Under the pieces are notes generated by a model that was not told the DNA's origin, did no database searches, and saw nothing but the letters and a program-made list of their open reading frames with translations. Below, piece by piece: positions 1 through 8,119 of a stretch of 64,000 nt of DNA (the first letter of the stretch is position 1; the number at the start of each line of letters is the position of its first letter). Source of the DNA: Acinetobacter sp. WCHAc010034 (GTDB lineage Bacteria; Pseudomonadota; Gammaproteobacteria; Pseudomonadales; Moraxellaceae); contig NZ_CP032279.1 in assembly GCF_001696615.3 (NCBI RefSeq), positions 2,480,001 through 2,544,000 of the forward strand. The letters are read 5' to 3'. The position numbers were made by a program, and so were the translations under genes.

Positions 1-108
1 AAACTGGATTTCGACATGATCAAAGCCCTGCGCGCGCGCCAAGGCAAAGCGCTCAATCAGCGGCGCTTCGGTAAAGATCATGGACAGGTTGACGGCAAGC
101 TTGATCAT
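1..108 (-). CDS. hyi: Hydroxypyruvate isomerase-like protein, N-terminal fragment
   Basis: Only the first 36 codons are present; the gene runs off the left edge. The start is an ATG whose complement is CAT at 106-108, followed by [12 protein letters not shown] and ending in GFDHVEIQF. This opening ([10 protein letters not shown], then LIERFALA) is typical of the hydroxypyruvate isomerase / TIM-barrel epimerase family, which interconverts hydroxypyruvate and tartronate semialdehyde. It lies just downstream of a beta-hydroxyacid dehydrogenase, the neighbour expected in a glyoxylate (gcl-hyi-glxR type) operon. The family assignment from the N-terminus is fairly safe. The exact substrate is inferred. 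Confidence 0.7.
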   Translation of the reverse strand, partial: MIKLAVNLSMIFTEAPLIERFALARAQGFDHVEIQF

Positions 109-156
109 GCGGATGCTCCATGCATTTTGGGGACTGACGGGCTGAGCGGGGCAGGG

Positions 157-1026
157 TTACTGCGCTTCAACATGCTGAATCACCGTCGCTAAATCTTTTT
201 CGGAAAAGCCGCTGGCCTGATGCGCCTGCAGCTGGCGCAGCGCCTGCTGCGCCACCGGAATCTGCAGCGCAAATTCAGCCGCCAGCTGCACGGCATTGTT
301 CAGGTCTTTGGACAGGGTCTGGACTTTCCACTGCACCGGTTCAAAGCTGTGCGCCGCCATGCGCGGCGCCAGAATCTGAAAGGGCTTGGAGTCGGCGAAA
401 CCGCCCGCCAGCGCCGGCGCCAGCAGCCGGGTGTCTACGCCGGCTTTTCCGGCCAAGGCAACCGCTTCGGCAATTAAGGCGCTGTTGGCGGCTACAATCA
501 GCTGATTGCAGATTTTGGTCGCTTGCCCGGCGCCAGTCGCCCCCATGCGGGTCACGCGCTGCGACAGCACATTGTAAATCAGGGCCAGGCCATCAATGGC
601 CTGCGCATCGCCGCCGGCAAAAATCACCAAAGTGCCTTGTTCCGCGCCCGCCGTGCCGCCGGAAATCGGGGAGTCAATCCATGTGGTCTGGCGGCTGGCA
701 GCCTGCGCGGCCAGCTGCTGGGTTTGCGCCACGGACAGGCTGGAAAAATCCGCAATCACCTGGCCGGCCTGCAGATGCGGTTCAATCTGCGCATACACCG
801 CCGCTGCCGCCTGATCATCCGCCAGGCAGGTTAAAATCACCGGATACTGGCCGATCTGCTGCAGCTGCAGCGCGCTTGCGCCCATATCCAGCAGCTCGTT
901 GCAGGCGCTGGCGGTGCGGTTCCAGACGGCAACTTCAAAGCCGGCCTGAATCAGCCGGCCTGCCATGCGGCTGCCCATCAGCCCGATGCCTAAAAATGCG
1001 ATTTTGCTGTGACGGTCAAAACTCAT
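157..1026 (-). CDS. NAD(P)-dependent beta-hydroxyacid dehydrogenase (tartronate semialdehyde reductase / 3-hydroxyisobutyrate dehydrogenase family)
   Basis: The 289-residue protein has the full family layout. A Rossmann glycine motif GIGLMGSRM lies at residues 13-21, the substrate-binding segment DSPISGG at 118-124, and the catalytic lysine is K171 in GQATKICNQ. A second conserved LSKDL follows at 238-242. Enzymes of this family reduce tartronate semialdehyde or oxidise 3-hydroxyisobutyrate in the cytosol. The downstream hyi-like gene, 48 bases after this stop, favours tartronate semialdehyde reductase in glyoxylate use, but the sequence alone does not separate it from a 3-hydroxyisobutyrate dehydrogenase. 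The length is normal and the gene looks intact. Confidence 0.82.
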   Translation of the reverse strand: MSFDRHSKIAFLGIGLMGSRMAGRLIQAGFEVAVWNRTASACNELLDMGASALQLQQIGQYPVILTCLADDQAAAAVYAQIEPHLQAGQVIADFSSLSVAQTQQLAAQAASRQTTWIDSPISGGTAGAEQGTLVIFAGGDAQAIDGLALIYNVLSQRVTRMGATGAGQATKICNQLIVAANSALIAEAVALAGKAGVDTRLLAPALAGGFADSKPFQILAPRMAAHSFEPVQWKVQTLSKDLNNAVQLAAEFALQIPVAQQALRQLQAHQASGFSEKDLATVIQHVEAQ

Positions 1027-1061
1027 GCGCTTTCCCTGCCTTATCCGTATAGATCTAAAGT

Positions 1062-1850
1062 TTACTGATATTGCCGCGGCAAAAACTGAACTTCGGGGTT
1101 CTTGTCCTTTTTGCGCGCCAGCTTGCTGTTCTTGCCTAAAAGCAGCTTCAGCTGCCAGATTTTTTCCAGGCGCAGCGATTTCGCCGGATCATGCTCCATG
1201 GCGTCCAGCACGCGCTTGGCGGCGGCCAGCGCATCCGGCGAGCGGCTCAGCATTTCTTCCGCCAAGGCCTGCGCCCGGCTGAGCGGAGATTCGTCTAGAT
1301 GCGTCACCAGTCCGATTTCCTTGGCATAGCCGGCATCAAAAATGCGCGCGGTCAGCGTCAGCTCCTTGGCCAAATCCAGCCCGATCACGCCTTTCAGCGA
1401 GCGGCTCAGGCCCATGTCCGGTACTAGGCCCCAGCGGCTTTCCATAATCGACATTTGCGTTTTGGGATGGGCGATCCGCACGTCCGCCGCCAGCGCCAGC
1501 TGCATGCCGGCGCCAAAGCAGAAGCCTTCCATGGCGGCAATGACCGGAACCGGCAGCTCCTGCCAAATTAAAAAGGCTTTCTGAAACAGGCTTTGCCCCG
1601 GCTTAATCAGCTCCCAGGCCGCATAGGCGGTATTTTTCGGATTGTTTAAGTCGGACAGGTCAATGCCGGCGCTGAAGACCTGCGCTTCGCCGGTTAAAAT
1701 CACGCAGCGGATGGAGCGGTCTTTTTTAATCAGATTGGCGGTGCGCACCAAGTCCTTCAGCAGGGCAAAGCTCATGGCATTGCGCTTCTCAGGGCGGTTT
1801 AAGGTTACCGTGGCGATGCCGTTATTTTTTTCAAATTTTACCAGTGTCAT
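1062..1850 (-). CDS. Enoyl-CoA hydratase/isomerase (crotonase) family protein
   Basis: This 262-residue crotonase-fold protein shows the usual N-terminal VTLNRPEKRNAMS segment (residues 15-27). The two oxyanion-hole blocks are FSAGIDL (59-65) and FCFGAGMQLAL (110-120). Candidate acidic catalytic residues E137 and D145 sit in MESRWGLVPDMG. Crotonases hydrate, isomerise or hydrolyse acyl-CoA thioesters; nothing here fixes the substrate. The C-terminus is lysine-rich (ARKKDKNPE). It sits 35 bases upstream of the dehydrogenase gene on the same strand, so co-transcription is plausible, which would fit a valine or acyl-CoA breakdown role, but that is inference. Confidence 0.85.
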   Translation of the reverse strand: MTLVKFEKNNGIATVTLNRPEKRNAMSFALLKDLVRTANLIKKDRSIRCVILTGEAQVFSAGIDLSDLNNPKNTAYAAWELIKPGQSLFQKAFLIWQELPVPVIAAMEGFCFGAGMQLALAADVRIAHPKTQMSIMESRWGLVPDMGLSRSLKGVIGLDLAKELTLTARIFDAGYAKEIGLVTHLDESPLSRAQALAEEMLSRSPDALAAAKRVLDAMEHDPAKSLRLEKIWQLKLLLGKNSKLARKKDKNPEVQFLPRQYQ

Positions 1851-1928
1851 GCTTGAAACTCTTATTCTGTTTGCGCTTGGAGCATAGCATGCGCGGCTGC
1901 GGCATTCATGACAGCCCAGTCACGAATT

Positions 1929-1946
1929 GCAGGCCGCGCGGCCTGC
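1929..1946. repeat. 18-bp perfect GC-rich palindrome after gacS
   Basis: gcaggccgcgcggcctgc reads identically on both strands. It starts six bases beyond the gacS stop codon. No T-run follows it on the minus strand, so it is not a canonical intrinsic terminator. It may act as an RNA 3'-end stabiliser or a protein site. Confidence 0.5.
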
Positions 1947-1951
1947 CGGAG

Positions 1952-4759
1952 CTACTGTTCATACTTGCTTAAAATCTGCCGGGCGGCCTGCTTCACCTGC
2001 GCAATCACCGCCTTCAGGGTCTGCAGGCGCTTCAGGGTCTCCTGAACAAAAGCCTCATCGGCCTTGCGCCGCTCCTTGCGCAGGGTGGAAACAAACTGTT
2101 CAAAGCCGCCGGCCGCTTCCTGCAGGGCGGGCGCGCCCACGTAGCGCGTTGCGCCGTACAGGCGGTGCAGCACATGCTCCAGCTGCGGATAATCTTCCAG
2201 TTCAATCAGCTGCTCAATTTCATCCAGCTCCTGATTAAAGCTGTCGACCAGCATTTTCAGCAAATCCGCCGCCAGATCTTCCTTATTGGCTGCCAGATGC
2301 AGGCTCTGCTGCCAGTCCAGAATGCCCGGGTCCAGCGCGTCAATCACCGCTGTGCGCTCCTGCGCCGGGGCTTTCTTAAAGCCTTCCATCGTCCAGTGGG
2401 TCAGAATCTGAATGATCTGCTCAATCTGAATCGGCTTGGTGACATAGTCGTCCATGCCGACCTGCAGCAGCTTCTTTTTCTCATCCGACAGCGCATGCGC
2501 GGTCAAGGCGATAATCGGCAGGCGCTGGTGCTGCTCAAATGTCGATTCCAGCGCGCGGATGGCGCGGGTGGTGTCGACGCCGGACATCACCGGCATTTGA
2601 ATATCCATAAACACCAGATCAAAGGATTTCAGGCCCTGCTCATGGCGCGATTTAATGATTTCAATGGCTTCCTGCCCGCTCAGCGCCTTAGTCGCGGTGA
2701 CATTCAGCTCAGACAGCAGCGCCTCAAGCACAATCAGGTTCGGCAGGTGGTCATCGACCGCTAAAACATGCAGCCCTTGGCCGTTGAAGTCTTCGTGCGC
2801 GTCTTCATCAAACAGCGGCTGGTTGCTCAGCAGCTGAATCAGCGCGCTGCGGCTGAGCGGCTGGTGCAGTGGGCGGGCGCGGTATTCATTCAGCATGCCC
2901 GGGTCAAGCAGCATTTGATAGCCGTAAACCGCCAGATTGCCGCTGTAGCGCGTGCGGATCTCCTTCAGCATGGCTTCGGTGTCGCCGCTGTGGTCGACAA
3001 TCAGCCAGGTGTTTTCGGCATGCCGCAGCTGATTCAGGCGGCTGAACAGATCCAGAATCGACTGCGCTTCAATATGCTGCACCGCATAGTTTTCCAGATA
3101 GTGGCGCAGCACATTGGCGGTGGCCGGGTGGGCCAGATAGGACACCACCTGCAGGCTGCTGAACTGCGGATGGATATTTTCCTCATCTTCATTCACCCTG
3201 AACATGGCGGTAAACCAGAAGGTCGAGCCTTTTTCGGTCGGCGCGCGCTCCTGATTGTCTTCAAAGCCGATTTGGCCGTGCATCAGGCTGACCAGCTGCT
3301 TGGAAATGGCCAGGCCCAGGCCGGTGCCGCCGAACTGGCGCGTCACCGAGGCGTCGCCCTGCGAGAAGGATTCAAACAGCTTTTTGCGGTCAGTGCCGCT
3401 GAGGCCGATGCCGCTGTCCTGCACGCTGAAATGCAGCAGGCTTTGCCCTATGTCGTCATGCTCCATGCGCACCCGGACAATAATCTCGCCGTCCGGCGTG
3501 AACTTGATGGCGTTGGAAATCAGGTTGGTTAAAACCTGCTTGAAGCGCAGCGCATCGCCAATCACATGCTTCGGCACGCTGTCGGCATAATAGAAGGTCA
3601 TGTTGATGTGCTTTTGCGCGGCCAGTGGCGAGAGCATGTCCATCACGTCAAATACCGCTTCTTCCAGATCAAAGGGCGCGGTTTCCAGCTCCAGCTTGCC
3701 GGCGTCAATTTTGGAAAAATCCAGCACATCGTTGATTAAAGCCAGCAGGTGCGCGGACGATTTTCGGATGGTCTGCAGATACAGGTTCTGTTCGTTGCTG
3801 AGGTTGCCCTGGCGCAGCAGCAGATGGATAAAGCCGTCTATGCTGTTCAGCGGCGTGCGCAATTCATGGCTGATATTGGCCAGGAATACCGACTTGGCCT
3901 GATTGGCGGAAATCGCCTGATCGCGCGCCTGGCGGTAAGTGATGTTCTGCACTTCCAGCGTGTCCAGCGTGCGGCGCAGGTCATCTTCGGTCTGTTCGGT
4001 ATGCTCGCGCAGCTCCAGAAAGCTGAAATGCAGGCGCTTGACCACATTGGCGATGTCGCGCTGCAGCAGGCGCAGCTCGCCGGTGCTGTTGATGATCATG
4101 TGCTGATCCAGCGTATCGGCGTTCAGGCGCTGCAGCTGCATGCGGATTTCATACATCGGCGCAATCCAGCGCCGCGAGTAGAAGTTCAGGCACAGCAGCA
4201 GCAGCAGCAGGGTCAGCAGGCCGGTGGCGACCAGAACAATTAAAACCCGGTAGCGCGCAATTTCCAGAGGCTGATTGTCCAGCTCCACAATCAGCCAGTG
4301 CGGCGCATGGGCTGCGCCGCTGATTTTAGAGGCGTATACGGTATTTTTGTTGAAGCGGATCGGGCCGGCAAAGCCGGTCTTGCTGCGGATGGCCGGCCAG
4401 GCGTCCTGATCTTCCGGGCCGATATTCAGCCGGTTGCTGCCTTTGCTGTCTAAAATGGCGGCCCGGATCAGGTGCTTTTCATTCAGCATGCTCTGCATGG
4501 CAAAGCGCGCCTGATCCAGCTGTGCGGGGGACTGCGCCATAAGATTCAGCGCGCCTTCAGCCACCGGCTGGTAGCGCGCAAGGATGGCCAGCGCCATCTG
4601 GCGCTGCTGCGCCTTGGCCGCATTGGAGGTTTCCGTCATTACCAGCATGGCGCCGACACAGGCCAGCACAGCAATCGGCACAAAAATAAGCGCGATCAGC
4701 TGTCCATAGGCATGATTTAAGTGCAGGCGTTTAAAAAGCTTTTTGTTGATATTTGACAT
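1952..4759 (-). CDS. gacS: GacS/BarA-type hybrid sensor histidine kinase
   Basis: A tripartite unorthodox kinase of 935 residues counted from the ATG at 4759; a GTG nine codons upstream is in frame but a less likely start. A transmembrane segment near residues 21-42 and a second near 172-193 flank a roughly 130-residue periplasmic sensor. A HAMP-like linker precedes the HisKA box ([14 protein letters not shown], phospho-His 298) and an HATPase domain (N-box [23 protein letters not shown]). A receiver has phospho-Asp 719 in [10 protein letters not shown], and a C-terminal Hpt domain has His 865. This matches GacS/BarA, which phosphorylates GacA/UvrY and controls virulence and secondary metabolism through small RNAs. 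No response-regulator gene is adjacent, as is usual for GacS. It is divergent from cysM. Confidence 0.93.
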   Translation of the reverse strand: MSNINKKLFKRLHLNHAYGQLIALIFVPIAVLACVGAMLVMTETSNAAKAQQRQMALAILARYQPVAEGALNLMAQSPAQLDQARFAMQSMLNEKHLIRAAILDSKGSNRLNIGPEDQDAWPAIRSKTGFAGPIRFNKNTVYASKISGAAHAPHWLIVELDNQPLEIARYRVLIVLVATGLLTLLLLLLCLNFYSRRWIAPMYEIRMQLQRLNADTLDQHMIINSTGELRLLQRDIANVVKRLHFSFLELREHTEQTEDDLRRTLDTLEVQNITYRQARDQAISANQAKSVFLANISHELRTPLNSIDGFIHLLLRQGNLSNEQNLYLQTIRKSSAHLLALINDVLDFSKIDAGKLELETAPFDLEEAVFDVMDMLSPLAAQKHINMTFYYADSVPKHVIGDALRFKQVLTNLISNAIKFTPDGEIIVRVRMEHDDIGQSLLHFSVQDSGIGLSGTDRKKLFESFSQGDASVTRQFGGTGLGLAISKQLVSLMHGQIGFEDNQERAPTEKGSTFWFTAMFRVNEDEENIHPQFSSLQVVSYLAHPATANVLRHYLENYAVQHIEAQSILDLFSRLNQLRHAENTWLIVDHSGDTEAMLKEIRTRYSGNLAVYGYQMLLDPGMLNEYRARPLHQPLSRSALIQLLSNQPLFDEDAHEDFNGQGLHVLAVDDHLPNLIVLEALLSELNVTATKALSGQEAIEIIKSRHEQGLKSFDLVFMDIQMPVMSGVDTTRAIRALESTFEQHQRLPIIALTAHALSDEKKKLLQVGMDDYVTKPIQIEQIIQILTHWTMEGFKKAPAQERTAVIDALDPGILDWQQSLHLAANKEDLAADLLKMLVDSFNQELDEIEQLIELEDYPQLEHVLHRLYGATRYVGAPALQEAAGGFEQFVSTLRKERRKADEAFVQETLKRLQTLKAVIAQVKQAARQILSKYEQ

Positions 4760-4912
4760 GGCGCAGGCAGTTTCTTGCTTATGCACCGCATATTAGCATG
4801 GATTATTTAAAACCGGCTGAGCTTTAATCACTTTCAAGAAAAAGCCTGTCAAATGAGTGCAGGCACAGGCATTTTTCCATACAATAGGCGCACCTCGGTA
4901 CAGGTGCAAATA

Positions 4913-5833
4913 ATGAGTAATACATCCCCTGATTTTCATGCAGACGAATTTCTGCTGGACCGCTGCGTAGGAAATACGCCGCTGGTGCGCCTGCAGCGTC
5001 TGGCCAGCCATACGCAAGCGGCGGTATTGGCAAAGCTCGAAGGCAATAATCCGGCGGGTTCTGTCAAAGACCGCCCAGCCTACAACATGATTATGCAGGC
5101 GGAAAAGCGCGGCCAGATTAAGCCGGGCGATACCCTGATCGAGGCCACCAGCGGCAATACCGGCATCGCGCTGGCGATGGTGGCGGCCATGCGCGGCTAT
5201 AAAATCAAGCTGATCATGCCGGGCAACTCCAGCCAGGAGCGCAAAGACGCGATGCGCGCTTACGGCGCGGAGCTGATTGAAGCGCCGAATATGGAAGCTG
5301 CCCGCGATATGGCGCAGCAGATGCAGCGGGACGGCGAAGGGCTGGTGCTGAACCAGTTCGGCAACCCGGACAATGTGGAAGCGCATTACCTGACTACTGG
5401 CCCGGAAATCTGGCGCCAGACCGGCGGCAAGATCACCCATTTTGTCAGCGCGATGGGCACCACCGGCACCATCATGGGAATTTCAAAATACTTAAAGCAG
5501 CAGAATCCTGAAATTCAGATTATCGGCCTGCAGCCGTCGGAAGGCTCCAATATTGCCGGCATCCGGCGCTGGCCGCAGGAATACCTGCCGACCATTTTTG
5601 AGCCGGCGCGGGTTGACCGCATTATCGATATTCCGCAAATTGAAGCGGAAAAAACCGCGCGCCAGCTGGCGCGCAAAGAAGGCATCAGCGCCGGCACTTC
5701 ATCCGGCGGCGCGGTATGGGCTTCGGTTAAGCTGGCGGAAGAAAATCCGGATGCCGTGATTGTCTGCATCGTCTGCGACCGCGGCGACCGTTATCTGTCG
5801 ACGGGCCTGTTTTCTGTTGTTGATCCTGAGTAA
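4913..5833 (+). CDS. cysM: Cysteine synthase B (O-acetylserine sulfhydrylase)
   Basis: A fold-type II PLP enzyme of 306 residues. The PLP lysine is K52 in AGSVKDRPA. The phosphate-binding loop is TSGNTGIAL and the substrate loop is GTTGTIMG. It makes cysteine from O-acetylserine and sulfide or thiosulfate in the cytosol. The ORF extends upstream to 4853, but the ATG at 4913 gives the N-terminus MSNTSPDF expected for CysM, so I chose it. The divergent arrangement with gacS and proximity to relA is typical of gamma-proteobacteria. The motif order and length match CysM better than CysK, whose members are longer. Confidence 0.92.
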   Translation: MSNTSPDFHADEFLLDRCVGNTPLVRLQRLASHTQAAVLAKLEGNNPAGSVKDRPAYNMIMQAEKRGQIKPGDTLIEATSGNTGIALAMVAAMRGYKIKLIMPGNSSQERKDAMRAYGAELIEAPNMEAARDMAQQMQRDGEGLVLNQFGNPDNVEAHYLTTGPEIWRQTGGKITHFVSAMGTTGTIMGISKYLKQQNPEIQIIGLQPSEGSNIAGIRRWPQEYLPTIFEPARVDRIIDIPQIEAEKTARQLARKEGISAGTSSGGAVWASVKLAEENPDAVIVCIVCDRGDRYLSTGLFSVVDPE

Positions 5834-5864
5834 TTAAATTCTGAATAGCTTCAGGATAAAGTGA

Positions 5865-6689
5865 GTGCATATGCGTCTGCCGGTTCTAACTTTTGACATT
5901 GAAACAATGACTGACTTGAAGTCAGGCGCGCATCTGTACGGGCTGGATCTGCCGGAAGCGGATTTGGACGCGGCGTTGGCGAAATTGCGCCGGCAGGAAT
6001 CCGGAACCGATTTTCAGCGCCTGGCCCTGCATGAAATTGCCTGCATTTCCGGCCTGTGGATCGATGAAAACGGCATGAAAATGTTTTCATTCAGCCGCGA
6101 GCACGGCAGTGAAGCGGAAATTTTAAAGAAATTTTTATCTATTTTTGACAAGCGCCATCCGACGCTAGTCAGCTGGAATGGTTCACAATTTGACCTGCCG
6201 GTGATCCTGTTCCGCGCCATGTATCATGGGCTTTCTGCGCCCAGCCTGTTCGATCAGGGCGAGATTGACACGCAAAAGCGCTATAATAACTATCAGAACC
6301 GCTATCATCAGCGCCATATTGACCTGATGGATGTCATGGCGATGTTCCATGGCCGGCACTTTTTAAAGCTGGATGACGCGGCGCATTTGCTGGGCTTTCC
6401 CGGCAAGCGCGGGGACGGCGCCTACCGCGTGCCCGAGTACGTGCGCGGGCAGCAGTGGCAGGCATTGACCAGCTACTGCGAAGGCGATGTGCTGAACACC
6501 TGGCTGATTTACCTGCGCTGGCAGCTGCTGAAAGGCCAGTTGCAGCTGGCGGATCATCAGCATCTGGTGCAAAGCACCATCCAGTATCTGCAGACCCTGC
6601 CGCAGCATGCTGACTTTTTAGCAGTATGGCGCGAAACCGCGCAGCATACCGCATTTACTCAATTTGATTTTCCATCTCCCACAGATTAG
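5865..6689 (+). CDS. Predicted 3'-5' exonuclease, DnaQ-like PolB-exonuclease family
   Basis: The 274-residue protein carries DEDD exonuclease signatures. FDIET at residues 10-14 is motif I, SWNGSQFDLPV is motif II, and YCEGDVLNTW is motif III with a tyrosine (DEDDy type). Two metal ions bound by these acids hydrolyse DNA 3' to 5'. It belongs to the stand-alone PolB-like exonuclease family found beside rlmD and relA in related bacteria; its biological role is not settled. AGGA at 5853-5856 lies eight bases before the GTG at 5865, while the ATG at 5871 is 14 bases away, so the GTG may be the true start. It ends seven bases before rlmD, suggesting one operon. Confidence 0.8.
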   Translation: MHMRLPVLTFDIETMTDLKSGAHLYGLDLPEADLDAALAKLRRQESGTDFQRLALHEIACISGLWIDENGMKMFSFSREHGSEAEILKKFLSIFDKRHPTLVSWNGSQFDLPVILFRAMYHGLSAPSLFDQGEIDTQKRYNNYQNRYHQRHIDLMDVMAMFHGRHFLKLDDAAHLLGFPGKRGDGAYRVPEYVRGQQWQALTSYCEGDVLNTWLIYLRWQLLKGQLQLADHQHLVQSTIQYLQTLPQHADFLAVWRETAQHTAFTQFDFPSPTD

Positions 6690-6695
6690 GTCCGA

Positions 6696-8102
6696 ATGAA
6701 ATCTACAGCCAAGCCCGCCAAAGCCCAGCAGCCCAGTTATATTTTCCAGGTTGAGTCGCTTTCACATGAGGGGCGCGGCATCGCGCATTACGGATCCCAT
6801 CCCGGCCATCCTGAAGAGAAGCGCGGCAAGAAAGTATTCATCCGCTATGCGCTGCCGGGCGAAACGGTGCGCGCCAGCATTACCCATGCGGCCAAGCGCC
6901 TGGAAGAAGCCGACAGCACCGAACTGCTGAGCGGCGCTTCAGCTATGCGCGTGCAGCCGGCCTGCCCGCATTTCGGCGTGTGCGGCGGCTGCAGCATGCA
7001 GCATATCCACCCCGATGAGCAGATCCGCCTCAAGCAGGAGGTGCTGCAGTCGCATTTCGCCCATTTTGCCGGCGTGCAGCCGCAAGAATGGCTGGCGCCC
7101 CTGCGTTCAGCGCGGGAAGACTACCGCCGCAAAGCGCGGATCGGCGTGCGCTATCTGCCGCAGAAAGACCGGCTGATTGTGGGTTTCCGCGAAAACGCCA
7201 GCAATAAGCTGACCTCAATTGACCGCTGCCTGGTGCTGGATCAGCAGTTCGGCTCCATTACCCGCTTAAAGCAGCTAATCCAAAGTCTAAAAGGCAAAGG
7301 GGCGGTAGGTCATATAGAATTGGCGATGGGTGATCAGGATGTTGCCTTGGTCGTGCGCCATACAGAAAAATTATCTGCCGAAGATGTCAACCAATTGCAG
7401 CAGTTTGCGTTACAGAAGAAGTGGCAATTGTATTTGCAGCCCGCAGGGCCAGAAAGCCTGATCCGCGCCGACGGCCAAAGCAGGGAGATGCGCCTGCATT
7501 ACCGTCTGGACGCGTTTGATGCGGAATTCGCCTTCAGCCCGCTGGACTTTACCCAGGTCAATTCCAGCATTAACCCGCAGATGGTCAGGCTGGCATGCGA
7601 TTTGCTTCAGTTGAAGCCGGGCGAGCGCGTGCTGGATTTATTCTGCGGACTGGGCAATTTCTCGCTGCCGCTGGCGCGCTGTGTTGGTGCGGACGGTTTT
7701 GTCGCTGCCGTGGAAGGCAGTGCGGAAATGGTGCAGCGCGGCGCGGAAAATGCCGAAAGCAACGGAATTGGCTGGCTGCGCTTCTATTCACAAGATTTAA
7801 CAAAAGATTTTTCGCATCATTCTTGGGCAAAACAGGGATTTGATGCATTATTGATAGACCCTCCGCGCTCAGGCGCCGAAGAAATAATGCATTATGTGCC
7901 CAAATTTGGTGCCAAAAGAATTGTTTATGTTTCATGCAATCCGGCGACTTTGGCCCGGGATGCGGGAATTCTGGCGCAGCAGGGCTATCGGCTGAAAAAG
8001 GCAGGGGTGATGGATATGTTTACCCATACCGGCCATGTCGAATCCATCGCCTTGTTTGAACAAGAAAATCAGCCGAATGATTTAAGTCATAATGAAGAGT
8101 AA
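6696..8102 (+). CDS. rlmD: 23S rRNA (uracil-1939-C5)-methyltransferase
   Basis: The 468-residue SAM-dependent RNA methyltransferase has an N-terminal TRAM-like domain, then the 4Fe-4S cluster ligands C90, C96, C99 ([10 protein letters not shown]) and C178. The SAM motif is [11 protein letters not shown] (312-322). The [10 protein letters not shown] block follows, then the catalytic nucleophile C414 in [11 protein letters not shown]. It methylates U1939 of 23S rRNA. It precedes relA by 17 bases, the same rlmD-relA order as in E. coli. The DNA composition is uneven: the stretches near 7260-7450 and 7790-7960 are clearly more AT-rich than the rest, which suggests recombination within the gene. 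All catalytic residues remain intact. Confidence 0.95.
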   Translation: MKSTAKPAKAQQPSYIFQVESLSHEGRGIAHYGSHPGHPEEKRGKKVFIRYALPGETVRASITHAAKRLEEADSTELLSGASAMRVQPACPHFGVCGGCSMQHIHPDEQIRLKQEVLQSHFAHFAGVQPQEWLAPLRSAREDYRRKARIGVRYLPQKDRLIVGFRENASNKLTSIDRCLVLDQQFGSITRLKQLIQSLKGKGAVGHIELAMGDQDVALVVRHTEKLSAEDVNQLQQFALQKKWQLYLQPAGPESLIRADGQSREMRLHYRLDAFDAEFAFSPLDFTQVNSSINPQMVRLACDLLQLKPGERVLDLFCGLGNFSLPLARCVGADGFVAAVEGSAEMVQRGAENAESNGIGWLRFYSQDLTKDFSHHSWAKQGFDALLIDPPRSGAEEIMHYVPKFGAKRIVYVSCNPATLARDAGILAQQGYRLKKAGVMDMFTHTGHVESIALFEQENQPNDLSHNEE

Positions 8103-8119
8103 AAAAGTAGGAGTAGGGT

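Noticed and set aside
2165..4243. Several long plus-strand ORFs opposite gacS
   Set aside because: They are shadows of the GC-rich antisense frame; gacS has all kinase motifs.
4793..5440. Long minus-strand ORF opposite cysM
   Set aside because: It mirrors the cysM frame and has no family motif; cysM is complete and well supported.
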